Source of the DNA: Desulfobulbaceae bacterium | GTDB lineage: Bacteria; Desulfobacterota; Desulfobulbia; Desulfobulbales; Desulfobulbaceae | DNA: 55,459 nucleotides | NCBI GenBank assembly: GCA_011391865.1 | Contig: JAABPV010000008.1 | Coordinates: 1-55,459 of the forward strand | Direction of reading: 5' to 3' | Shown here: in pieces, positions 40,957-48,272 of the stretch | Layout: the number at the start of each line of letters is the position of its first letter | Numbering within the stretch: the stretch's first letter is position 1 | The notes under the pieces: model-generated | What the model saw: only the letters and a program-made list of their open reading frames with translations | Database searches by the model: none | Told to the model about the DNA's origin: nothing | Translations under genes and position numbers: made by a program

Positions 40957-42207
40957 ATGACAATGAACCGCCGTCCATCCGCATCTGTCTTTTTCCGCAG
41001 TGTTGTCCTCGCCCTGCTTTTCTTGCTGGCAAGCAGTTTTCAAGCCGCCGCCGAGCGGATTCAGTTGGATATTTCCAGCTCAGGAGTGCGCAAGCTCGCT
41101 GTGGCGGTGCCGCCCTTCAGCTGCGCGGCGGGCAAGGACATCGCCCGCCTGATCACCAGCGCACTGGAGTTTCATGGCTTTGCGCAGATCACCGAGACCG
41201 CCGCAGGAGCGGACTATGTGGTTGAAGGTGCCTGCTCCATGCAGGGCGGACAGATGCAGGTCGAGGGCCGCCTGCTGGATGCAGCAGCGGACAAGCGGCT
41301 ACCGGTCAGGCAGTTCCGGGGGGCAGCCGCGCAGCAGGATGACTTGGCCCTGCGTCTGGCTGACGCTTTGGTTGAGGACTTCACTGGCGAACCGGGCATC
41401 AGCCGCACGTCCATCGCCTTTGTCTCTGACGCGTCAGGTCGCAAAGAAATCTACATCGCCGACGTGCTGGGCCGCAAGGTGCGGCAGATCACCAAGCACA
41501 ACCATCTCTGCGTCTCGCCCCGATTTTCACCGGACGGCAGCCTGCTCGCCTATTCCTCCTACCACCGGGGCAATCAAAATCTGTATATCACCGATCTGAG
41601 CCAGAATCAAACAACCAAGGCCCTTTCCCGGCGTGAGGGCATGAACTTGGCTCCGGCCTTTGCCCCGGACGGCAGAACCATGATCGCCACCCTAAGCAAG
41701 GACGGCAGCCCGGATCTGTACCGTTTGGACATGCAGGGCAAAATTCTGGAGCGGCTCACGGAAGGCTCCGGCATCAATGTGTCCGCCTCCTTTTCGCCCG
41801 ACGGCCGCTCAATCGCCTTTGTTTCGGACCGCAGCGGCAAGCCACAGGTCTATGTCATGGATCTGGCCAGCCGGAAAACCCGCCTGCTCACGTTGCAGGG
41901 ACAGGAGAATGTTGAGCCGTCGTGGTCGCCAAAAGGGGACCAGATTGTGTACACCAGCCTGACATCGGGCCGTTACCACATTTTCGCCATCCCGGTGGGC
42001 GGCGGCTCTCCGACCCGTCTGACCTCCGGCTACGGCGATTACGAGGCACCGTCGTGGTCACCGGACGGCAAGCAGGTCGCCTTCGCCAGAAAACGGAACG
42101 GAATCATGGAAATATGCACCGTTTTCGCCAACGGCAAGGGCGAACGGACGCTGTTCCGGCTCAAGGGCAATCAGTCGTATCCGCGCTGGTCTCCGCGTCG
42201 CCGCTGA
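40957..42207 (+). CDS. tolB: TolB, periplasmic beta-propeller protein
   Basis: A protein of about 416 residues with a signal peptide (about 1-30), an N-terminal alpha/beta domain and a six-bladed propeller. Repeats of the form RFSPDGSLLAYSSY, AFAPDGRTMIATLS, SFSPDGRSIAFVSD, SWSPKGDQIVYTS and SWSPDGKQVAFARK are visible. Start codons ATG 40957, ATG 40963 and GTG 40951 lie together without a clear ribosome site, so the exact start is open. TolB normally binds Pal, whose gene is missing from the expected place downstream. Confidence 0.93.
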   Translation: MTMNRRPSASVFFRSVVLALLFLLASSFQAAAERIQLDISSSGVRKLAVAVPPFSCAAGKDIARLITSALEFHGFAQITETAAGADYVVEGACSMQGGQMQVEGRLLDAAADKRLPVRQFRGAAAQQDDLALRLADALVEDFTGEPGISRTSIAFVSDASGRKEIYIADVLGRKVRQITKHNHLCVSPRFSPDGSLLAYSSYHRGNQNLYITDLSQNQTTKALSRREGMNLAPAFAPDGRTMIATLSKDGSPDLYRLDMQGKILERLTEGSGINVSASFSPDGRSIAFVSDRSGKPQVYVMDLASRKTRLLTLQGQENVEPSWSPKGDQIVYTSLTSGRYHIFAIPVGGGSPTRLTSGYGDYEAPSWSPDGKQVAFARKRNGIMEICTVFANGKGERTLFRLKGNQSYPRWSPRRR

Positions 42208-42259
42208 AGGCAGCGCGTTTGTTTTTTCTCTGTCTTTTTTTACCATCAGGGGTTTGTCC

Positions 42260-43372
42260 ATGAACAGGTTGAACATAGCGGCTGCGGGCGGTGCCCTTCT
42301 GCTGCTCTGCCAATGCGCCAGCCAGGACGAGGTGCGCCGGTTGAACTATCAGCTGCGCACCGTGAATCAGAAAATGCAAACCGTTGAGTCGCAGACGGCG
42401 GAACAGCTCAAGAAGGTTGAGTCCAGTGCCTCGGACCGGCAGCTGAAGGAAGCGGCCATGTCCGCCAGCCGGATGGAGGCCGTGGCTGAGGAGGCCCGTC
42501 AGCTGCGAGAAGTGAATCAGGAAAACATCGAACGCTTCAATCAGTACAAAACTGAGACCGAGGATAAAATCGCCGCGCTTTATGCGGCGATTGAGCAGAT
42601 GCAGACCGAAAACGGCCATCTGAGCAAATCTAATGAAGAGCTGGTCAGCTCCATGCAGCTAAAAATAGAGCAGCTCTCAAGCGGTCTCCAGCAGGCCAGT
42701 CAGAGCAAGGTGCACGAGGCGGCGCAGCGGGCCAGAGAGGCTGAGCAGCGGGCCAAGGAGGCGGCGGAAAAGGCCACCGAGGCGAGAAAGAAAGCAGAAA
42801 CAGCCCTTCGCACCGCAGATGGAGGAAAGGTGCTGTCGCCACCAGCCGCAAGCGGCGATGCCGCCGCTGCTGAGCTGACCACGCTCCACCCGGACGGCAG
42901 GAAAATGCGCAGAAGCGGCGGAACATCAGCAGTTGTCAGCTCGACAGAGAATGCGGATCCGTTTGAAGCATATGAAGAGAATGATGAGCCACCAGCTCCG
43001 GCCGCTGAGGATGGACTTTTCACTCAAGGCATGGACAGCTTCAAGAAAAAGGACTACAAAAAGGCGTACAAAGCCTTTGAGCAGCATCTGGCCGGACAGC
43101 CGGACAGCAAGCAGGCGGCGAACACGCTGTATCTGATGGGCGAATGCCTGTTTAATCAGGGAGAATATGACTTGGCCATTCTGGAGTATCAGAAGGTGAT
43201 CTCCAACTACGGAGGCGACCCGCACTGCTCCGCCGCGCTGCTCCGTCAAGGCATGGCCTTTGAAAAGCTGACCGACAAAGAGACAGCCAAGATCATCTAC
43301 GGCAAGCTGATCAAAGAATATCCTGATAGTCGCGAGGCCAAGGTGGCGCAGGAGCGGCAGGGAAACCTGTAG
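42260..43372 (+). CDS. cpoB: CpoB/YbgF-type lipoprotein with coiled coil and TPRs
   Basis: A 370-residue protein. The N-terminus (ALLLLCQCAS) looks like a lipoprotein signal with C19 as the likely anchor, although Gln at -1 is unusual. A coiled coil (about 22-180) is followed by a disordered stretch and three TPRs (about 255-365: FTQGMDSFKKKDYKKAYKAF, ANTLYLMGECLFNQGEYDLA, ALLRQGMAFEKLTDKETAKI). CpoB links the Tol system to cell-wall synthesis during division. It follows tolB by 52 bp; the coiled coil is longer than in the Escherichia coli protein. Confidence 0.88.
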   Translation: MNRLNIAAAGGALLLLCQCASQDEVRRLNYQLRTVNQKMQTVESQTAEQLKKVESSASDRQLKEAAMSASRMEAVAEEARQLREVNQENIERFNQYKTETEDKIAALYAAIEQMQTENGHLSKSNEELVSSMQLKIEQLSSGLQQASQSKVHEAAQRAREAEQRAKEAAEKATEARKKAETALRTADGGKVLSPPAASGDAAAAELTTLHPDGRKMRRSGGTSAVVSSTENADPFEAYEENDEPPAPAAEDGLFTQGMDSFKKKDYKKAYKAFEQHLAGQPDSKQAANTLYLMGECLFNQGEYDLAILEYQKVISNYGGDPHCSAALLRQGMAFEKLTDKETAKIIYGKLIKEYPDSREAKVAQERQGNL

Positions 43373-43376
43373 GCGG

Positions 43377-44138
43377 ATGCCGGGAAAGAAACGGCTTGAC
43401 CTGCTCCTAACGGAGCAGGGGCTGGCCGCCGATCTGCGGGAGGCGCAGGCTCTGATCGGCGCAGGGCGGGTGATGGTGGGCACCCGGACGGACTGCAAGG
43501 CTGGAACTTTGGTTCCGGCGGACAGCGACATTCAAGTGAAAAAGCTGCCCGCCTATGTCAGTCGCAGCGGCGAGAAACTGGCAGGCGGCCTGCGCGATCT
43601 GGGCATTGATCCCGCAGGCTGGATCTGCGCCGACATCGGCTGCTCCACCGGCGGCTTCACCGACTGCCTGCTTCAGCGCGGCGCGGCGCGGGTTTACAGC
43701 GTTGATGTCGGCTACGGCCTGCTGGCATGGAAACTCCGTCAAGACCAGCGAGTGACAGTGCTGGAGCGGACCAATGCCCGGCATCTGAGCAGAGAGCAGA
43801 TTCCTGAGCCGCTGGATTTCGCTGTTCTCGATGCTTCGTTCATTTCGCTACAGCTCCTTCTGCCGCCGCTACTGCCGCTTTTCGGCAATTTTGTTCAAAT
43901 CTTGGCTTTGGTCAAACCGCAGTTCGAGCTGCCGAAAGAGAAGGTCGGCGCGGGCGGGATCGTCCGTGAGCCGCAGTTCCGCGAGGAGGCGGTGGCTGGA
44001 ATCCGCCGTTTTGCTGAAGGGGCAGGGCTGGTCTGCGCTGGAACTGCCGCCGCATCTGTCTGCGGAGCCGGAGGCAATCAAGAATTTCTCTTGCATCTCA
44101 AATCAACGCTGTATAATAAAAAGGAGGACTTTCAATGA
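43377..44138 (+). CDS. tlyA: TlyA-family rRNA (cytidine-2'-O)-methyltransferase / haemolysin A-like
   Basis: A 253-residue protein with an N-terminal S4 RNA-binding domain (RLDLLLTEQGLAADLREAQA) and an FtsJ-type methyltransferase domain with the SAM motif ADIGCSTGGFTDCLLQRGA (about 83-101). LVKPQFELPKEKVGAGGIVR is the family block. TlyA methylates 16S and 23S rRNA. It begins four bases after cpoB, and its stop overlaps the next start as ATGA, so it is part of the tol transcript. Confidence 0.92.
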   Translation: MPGKKRLDLLLTEQGLAADLREAQALIGAGRVMVGTRTDCKAGTLVPADSDIQVKKLPAYVSRSGEKLAGGLRDLGIDPAGWICADIGCSTGGFTDCLLQRGAARVYSVDVGYGLLAWKLRQDQRVTVLERTNARHLSREQIPEPLDFAVLDASFISLQLLLPPLLPLFGNFVQILALVKPQFELPKEKVGAGGIVREPQFREEAVAGIRRFAEGAGLVCAGTAAASVCGAGGNQEFLLHLKSTLYNKKEDFQ

Positions 44139-44584
44139 AGCACCGGACTTTTTCAGCGGGATCAGGACTGCTGCTGGGTGCGCTGCTGCTGGCGGCTTCG
44201 GCGGCTTCGGCGGCAGAGTTTGTGTCCGTTGTCAAAGACGGCGTAAATCTCCGGTCTGGTCCTGACACCAGTGCCAACGTGCTATTTCAGCTGCCTGCTG
44301 GGTATCCGCTCCAAGTGATTGAGCGCAAAGGCGACTGGATCAATGTGAGCGATTACGAGAACGACAAAGGCTGGATTTCTACGACCCTTGTCTCCAGCAT
44401 CCCGCATGTGATTGTCAAAACAGAGCGGGGCAATGTCCGCTCCGGCCCCGGCACAGATCAGCCGCAGACGGGCAAGGTGGTGCGGGATGTCATTCTCAAG
44501 AAGCTGGATCAGCAGGGAGATTGGGTCAAGGTTTCTCATCCTCAGCTGACGGGCTGGATCCACAAGCAGTTAGTCTGGCCCTGA
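44135..44584 (+). CDS. Exported protein with two bacterial SH3 domains
   Basis: A 149-residue protein: signal peptide (about 1-27), then SH3b domain 1 (about 30-85; GVNLRSGPDTSANVLFQL, GDWINVSDYENDKGWIS) and SH3b domain 2 (about 90-149; GNVRSGPGTDQPQTGKVV, GDWVKVSHPQLTGWIHKQLV). Such domains bind peptidoglycan or wall peptides in the periplasm. It is coupled to tlyA by an ATGA overlap, in keeping with an envelope role beside tol. Confidence 0.88.
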   Translation: MKHRTFSAGSGLLLGALLLAASAASAAEFVSVVKDGVNLRSGPDTSANVLFQLPAGYPLQVIERKGDWINVSDYENDKGWISTTLVSSIPHVIVKTERGNVRSGPGTDQPQTGKVVRDVILKKLDQQGDWVKVSHPQLTGWIHKQLVWP

Positions 44585-44640
44585 ACAAGGCGGGCGGCTG
44601 CGCAAGGTCGCTGATTGGATTTCCGGGAGGAAAATTCAGC

Positions 44641-45462
44641 ATGAAACAGAAACATCATGTGGGCATCATTGTTTTGTGCGCAGCCATGCTCGGCGGCGGT
44701 GTCGGCTTGGCCGCCGAGCTGCTTGGCTCGCCGGTTCCAGAAATTCGTAAAAATTTCAATCAACTTCTCACCACCAACACCTGTCCGGGCTGCGATCTGC
44801 GCGGTGTGGTGCTGAACCGGATTGACCTGTTCGGTGCTGATCTGTCCGGCGCGAATTTAGCTGGGGCGCAGTTGAGCCACGCCTGCTTGGCCGGAGCAAA
44901 CCTCCGCAATGCCAATCTGCGCGGCGCGTGGCTGGGCGGGGCGGATTTAAGCGGAACGGACATGACTGGAGCTGACCTTGAAGGGGTGAATTTCACTTTG
45001 AACAAAAGCAGCAGCCCTTCGACAGCGCAAGATGACGACAAGACGACAGGCTGGCAGGCGACAGCGGCGGCGGCGGACACAGTCAACGGCGTGCTGGATC
45101 AGCTTTTTGCCCGCTTTGCCGAGCTGCCCGCAAGCCCTCCGGCTCAAGATGCCGCGACCCCGCCGCCGTTCAACGGCATGTCCGCGTTTGCCGAGCCAGC
45201 CCTTGATCCGCCCAAGCGCTCTGTTGATGAAATACCGGTGATTGAGCCGATGCCCGTCCAGCCGCCGAAGCAGTCGGCAAGGCCCCGTTTTTGGGAGCGA
45301 ATCTGGTTCGATTCGGCAGAAAAAAACAGGGGAGAAAACGAGAGGAAAAAGACTGCGCCGACGGACGGGAGCCGTCAGTCTGTCCCGACAGAGGACGCAG
45401 GCCAGCTGGTTGTCAATGACGGTTTTGGAGCGGCTGTTGCCGCGCAGCGGACCGTCCGCTGA
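44641..45462 (+). CDS. Exported pentapeptide-repeat protein
   Basis: A 273-residue protein with a signal peptide (about 1-25). A CPGC motif (about residues 48-51) is followed at once by about ten pentapeptide repeats (RGVVLNRIDL FGADLSGANL AGAQLS..., about 53-120) that would form a right-handed beta-helix of two to three coils. A long Pro/Ala/Ser-rich, probably disordered tail makes up the second half. GGGAGG lies upstream of the ATG at 44641. The function is unknown. Export, the Cys pair and the location behind the tol genes suggest an envelope structural role. Confidence 0.82.
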   Translation: MKQKHHVGIIVLCAAMLGGGVGLAAELLGSPVPEIRKNFNQLLTTNTCPGCDLRGVVLNRIDLFGADLSGANLAGAQLSHACLAGANLRNANLRGAWLGGADLSGTDMTGADLEGVNFTLNKSSSPSTAQDDDKTTGWQATAAAADTVNGVLDQLFARFAELPASPPAQDAATPPPFNGMSAFAEPALDPPKRSVDEIPVIEPMPVQPPKQSARPRFWERIWFDSAEKNRGENERKKTAPTDGSRQSVPTEDAGQLVVNDGFGAAVAAQRTVR

Positions 45463-45484
45463 ACCATTCCGGCTGCAAATAGAG

Positions 45485-45513
45485 TTGACAATCGCATGGC
45501 GGTCAGCTATATT
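45485..45513 (+). promoter_or_regulatory. Promoter of rpsT
   Basis: TTGACA (45485-45490), 17 bp, then TATATT (45508-45513), a near-consensus sigma-70 promoter 56 bp before rpsT. The AGGAG-type ribosome site (aaggagc) follows at 45559-45565. Confidence 0.82.
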
Positions 45514-45568
45514 TTCTTCTTTTTTAGAAGAAATTTTTAACTTTTCAGGATAGCAGCAAGGAGCTTTC

Positions 45569-45841
45569 ATGGCAAACCACGCTTCAGCAGCAAAGCGGGA
45601 CAGGCAGTCCAAAGTGCGCCGTCTGCGCAACCGTATCAATAAATCCAAGGTTCACACCGCCATCCGCCGTGTTGACGACGCGCTGGCCGCAGGCTCACAG
45701 GACGGAGTGCAGGATGTGCTGAAAAAGGCCATGTCCGTCATTCACAAGACGGCAGGCAAGGGCACTATCCACAAGAACACCGCCGCCCGCAAGATTTCCC
45801 GGTTGGCCAAGCGGGTCAACCGGACTCTGGCCGCCGCCTGA
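45569..45841 (+). CDS. rpsT: Small-subunit ribosomal protein S20
   Basis: A 90-residue, very basic S20. It opens MANHASAAKRDRQSKVRRLR, continues with the NKSKVHTAIRRV helix, and ends with KNTAARKISRLAKRVNRTL, all typical. It binds 16S rRNA. It is monocistronic with a strong promoter and terminator. Confidence 0.96.
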   Translation: MANHASAAKRDRQSKVRRLRNRINKSKVHTAIRRVDDALAAGSQDGVQDVLKKAMSVIHKTAGKGTIHKNTAARKISRLAKRVNRTLAAA

Positions 45842-45867
45842 ACCGGCTGGTTGAGGAAGGGCTGTCG

Positions 45868-45905
45868 GCCACGGAAGCGTTCCGCTTCTGTGGCTTTTTC
45901 TTTTT
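45868..45905 (+). terminator. Intrinsic terminator of rpsT
   Basis: The stem gccacggaagcg/cgcttctgtggc (one G-U pair) with a TTC loop is followed by TTTTTCTTTTT. It stands between rpsT and trpE. Confidence 0.92.
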
Positions 45906-45919
45906 GCGCAGGACAGAAC

Positions 45920-47401
45920 ATGTATTTTCCTGATCTGGAAGCGTTTTCGGCGATGCTGGCGCAGGCCGGGCTGGTGCCGCTGCACCGCACGGTGATTGCC
46001 GACTTGGACACGCCGCTGACCATTTTTGCCAAAATTGCGGGCAACGAGCGGCACGCCTTTCTTTTTGAATCCATGGAAGGCGGCGAAAAAGGGGGCCGCT
46101 ATTCCTTCATCGGCCTTGATCCGCTGCTGACCTTTCAATCCAAGGGCGGCCAGATCACCCTGACCCGCTGCGGCGCGGCTGCCGAACAGCGTGAGGGAGT
46201 CAATCCGCTCACCGAGCTGCGCGAGCTGCTTGCCGCCTTCAAAGCCAGCACCGCGCCGGGCCTGCCGCGTTTTTACGGCGGCTTGGTCGGCTTCCTCGGC
46301 TACGACATGATCCGCTTTATCGAGGAAATCCCTGACCGCCACACGCCGCAGGATCTCCCCGATTCATTCTTTATCGTCCCGCGCTTGGTGCTGATTCACG
46401 ACTCCATCAGCCAAAAGCTGACCGTGGTCTGCAACGTGCTGCGCGAGGAAGGCAAAGACGCGGCGGCCTTGCACCAAGAAGGCTGCGCCCGGATTGAGGC
46501 GGTGATCGCCCGCTTGCGGCAGCCACTGCCGGAAGACTGTGCCGCGAAAGGCTGCGGGCCGCACGAATTCCGCTCCAACATGGACGAGCAGCAATTTTGC
46601 CGCATGGTCGAGCGGGCCAAGGAGAACATCGCTGCTGGCGACATCATCCAAGTGGTGCTCTCGCAGCGGTTTCAAACGACGACCACGCTTGACCCCTTCC
46701 TGCTCTACCGCTCCCTGCGCCACGTCAATCCCAGCCCTTACCTCTTTTATCTCCGCTTGGACGATCTTTGTCTGATCGGCTCTTCGCCGGAAATTTTGGT
46801 GCGCTTGGAGGATGGCGAGATTGAGCTGCGCCCGATTGCCGGCACCCGCAAGCGCGGCGTGAATGCCGAAGAGGACAAGGCTCTGGCGGCGGAGCTGCTC
46901 GCTGATCCCAAAGAGCAGGCCGAGCATCTGATGCTCGTAGATTTGGGCCGCAACGACACAGGCCGGGTCGCCGAGCGCGGCACGGTCGAGGTGCGCGACT
47001 TGATGGTGGTCGAGCAGTACAGTCATGTCATGCACATCGTTTCCGGCGTGCATGGACGGCTGGCTCCGGGCAAAGACCAGTTCGACGTGCTGGCGGCCTG
47101 CTTTCCGGCAGGCACGGTCAGCGGCGCGCCGAAGATTCAGGCGATGAAGATCATTGACGAGCTGGAGCCGACGCGGCGCGGCCCGTATGCAGGCGCGGTC
47201 GGTTATTTCGGCTTTTCCGGCAACATGGACTTCTGCATCGCCATCCGCACCTTTGTCATGCAGGGCAATGCGCTTTGGATTCAGGCCGGGGCTGGCATCG
47301 TCGCCGACTCAGTGCCGGAGAAGGAATTCGAGGAAACCGTCAACAAGGCCCGCGCTCTGCGCCGGGCTGTCGAACTCGCCGAACAGGGGCTGCTGCCGTG
47401 A
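45920..47401 (+). CDS. trpE: Anthranilate synthase component I
   Basis: A 493-residue chorismate-binding enzyme making anthranilate in tryptophan synthesis. The tryptophan-feedback region is recognisable (FLFESMEGGEKGGRYSFIG, about 54-72). The catalytic half has IAAGDIIQVVLSQRF, RPIAGTRKRG, SHVMHIVSGVHG, FPAGTVSGAPKIQAM and IQAGAGIVADSVPEKE. The ATG at 45920 starts the usual N-terminus. Its stop overlaps the trpG start as GTGA. Confidence 0.93.
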   Translation: MYFPDLEAFSAMLAQAGLVPLHRTVIADLDTPLTIFAKIAGNERHAFLFESMEGGEKGGRYSFIGLDPLLTFQSKGGQITLTRCGAAAEQREGVNPLTELRELLAAFKASTAPGLPRFYGGLVGFLGYDMIRFIEEIPDRHTPQDLPDSFFIVPRLVLIHDSISQKLTVVCNVLREEGKDAAALHQEGCARIEAVIARLRQPLPEDCAAKGCGPHEFRSNMDEQQFCRMVERAKENIAAGDIIQVVLSQRFQTTTTLDPFLLYRSLRHVNPSPYLFYLRLDDLCLIGSSPEILVRLEDGEIELRPIAGTRKRGVNAEEDKALAAELLADPKEQAEHLMLVDLGRNDTGRVAERGTVEVRDLMVVEQYSHVMHIVSGVHGRLAPGKDQFDVLAACFPAGTVSGAPKIQAMKIIDELEPTRRGPYAGAVGYFGFSGNMDFCIAIRTFVMQGNALWIQAGAGIVADSVPEKEFEETVNKARALRRAVELAEQGLLP

Positions 47402-48012
47402 TCGTCATCATTGACAACTACGATTCGTTCACTTTCAACATCGTCCAGACCTTGGCCGCTGCGCCGCCCAATGCGCCGCAGGGCTGGCAGCCGCCGGAAA
47501 TCCGGGTCTTCCGCAATGACAAGATCACGGTCGAGGAGATCGAGGCCATGCGGCCCGACCGCCTGCTGATCTCGCCCGGCCCTTGCACGCCCAAGGAGGC
47601 GGGCATTTCTGTGGCCGCGATTCAGCATTTCAGCGGCAAAATTCCCATCCTCGGTGTCTGCCTTGGCCATCAGTCCATTGGCGAGGCGTTCGGCGGCAAG
47701 GTGATCCGGGCTGGGCGGGTGATGCACGGCAAAACCAGCCCGATGCATCACGACGGCAAGGGCGTGTTCACCGGCTTGCCAAATCCTTTTGAAGGAATGC
47801 GCTACCACTCACTGGTGGTGGAGGAAAGCACTTTGCCCGACTGCCTCGAAGCAACCTGCCACACCGATCAGGGCGAGCTGATGGGCCTGCGCCACAAGAC
47901 CTTGGCCGTGGAAGGCGTGCAGTTTCACCCTGAATCCATCATGACCAAGGCGGGGATTGTGCTGCTGCATAATTTTTTTCAGGAAGATTATTCTGAGATG
48001 CTGAGGAAGTGA
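47398..48012 (+). CDS. trpG: Anthranilate synthase component II (glutamine amidotransferase)
   Basis: A 204-residue class I glutamine amidotransferase supplying ammonia to TrpE. It opens IIDNYDSFTFNIVQTL. The active Cys is in ILGVCLGHQSIGEAFGG, and the His-Glu pair is in VQFHPESIMT. It starts with GTG at 47398. The rest of the trp pathway is not in the window. pabA-type double use in folate synthesis is possible. Confidence 0.93.
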   Translation: MIVIIDNYDSFTFNIVQTLAAAPPNAPQGWQPPEIRVFRNDKITVEEIEAMRPDRLLISPGPCTPKEAGISVAAIQHFSGKIPILGVCLGHQSIGEAFGGKVIRAGRVMHGKTSPMHHDGKGVFTGLPNPFEGMRYHSLVVEESTLPDCLEATCHTDQGELMGLRHKTLAVEGVQFHPESIMTKAGIVLLHNFFQEDYSEMLRK

Positions 48013-48060
48013 AGAAGGCAGATGAATAATGGGTGATTTTTCATCATTAGAATGTAGGGC

Positions 48061-48164
48061 TTACGCAGTTGAAATAAGAAGTTCAACTATTATAGATAGT
48101 TGTCTTTTTGTCGCCTAAATCGTCAGTTGAATAAAATCAACGGGTTGGTGGTCGAACTGCGTAA
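48061..48164. mobile_element. Possible MITE-like element (104 bp, inverted ends)
   Basis: In the 260-bp gap between trpG and tamB, a clearly AT-rich stretch is bounded by the inverted repeat TTACGCAGTT (48061-48070) and AACTGCGTAA (48155-48164). Inside are further small palindromes: gttgaa...ttcaac, caactat-tatag-atagttg and gttga-ataaaa-tcaac. No coding frame is present. The ends and composition suggest a non-autonomous miniature transposable element. I see no clear target duplication, so a structured regulatory RNA or terminator is an alternative. Confidence 0.4.
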
Positions 48165-48272
48165 CTCATAGATAAATTTAATATATTCTTCAGGACGGCC
48201 CGCCTATTCACTCATAAATCACCATTACCTGCTCATCTGAGCATGGGGGCATAAGGCAATACGCTGCAACCA

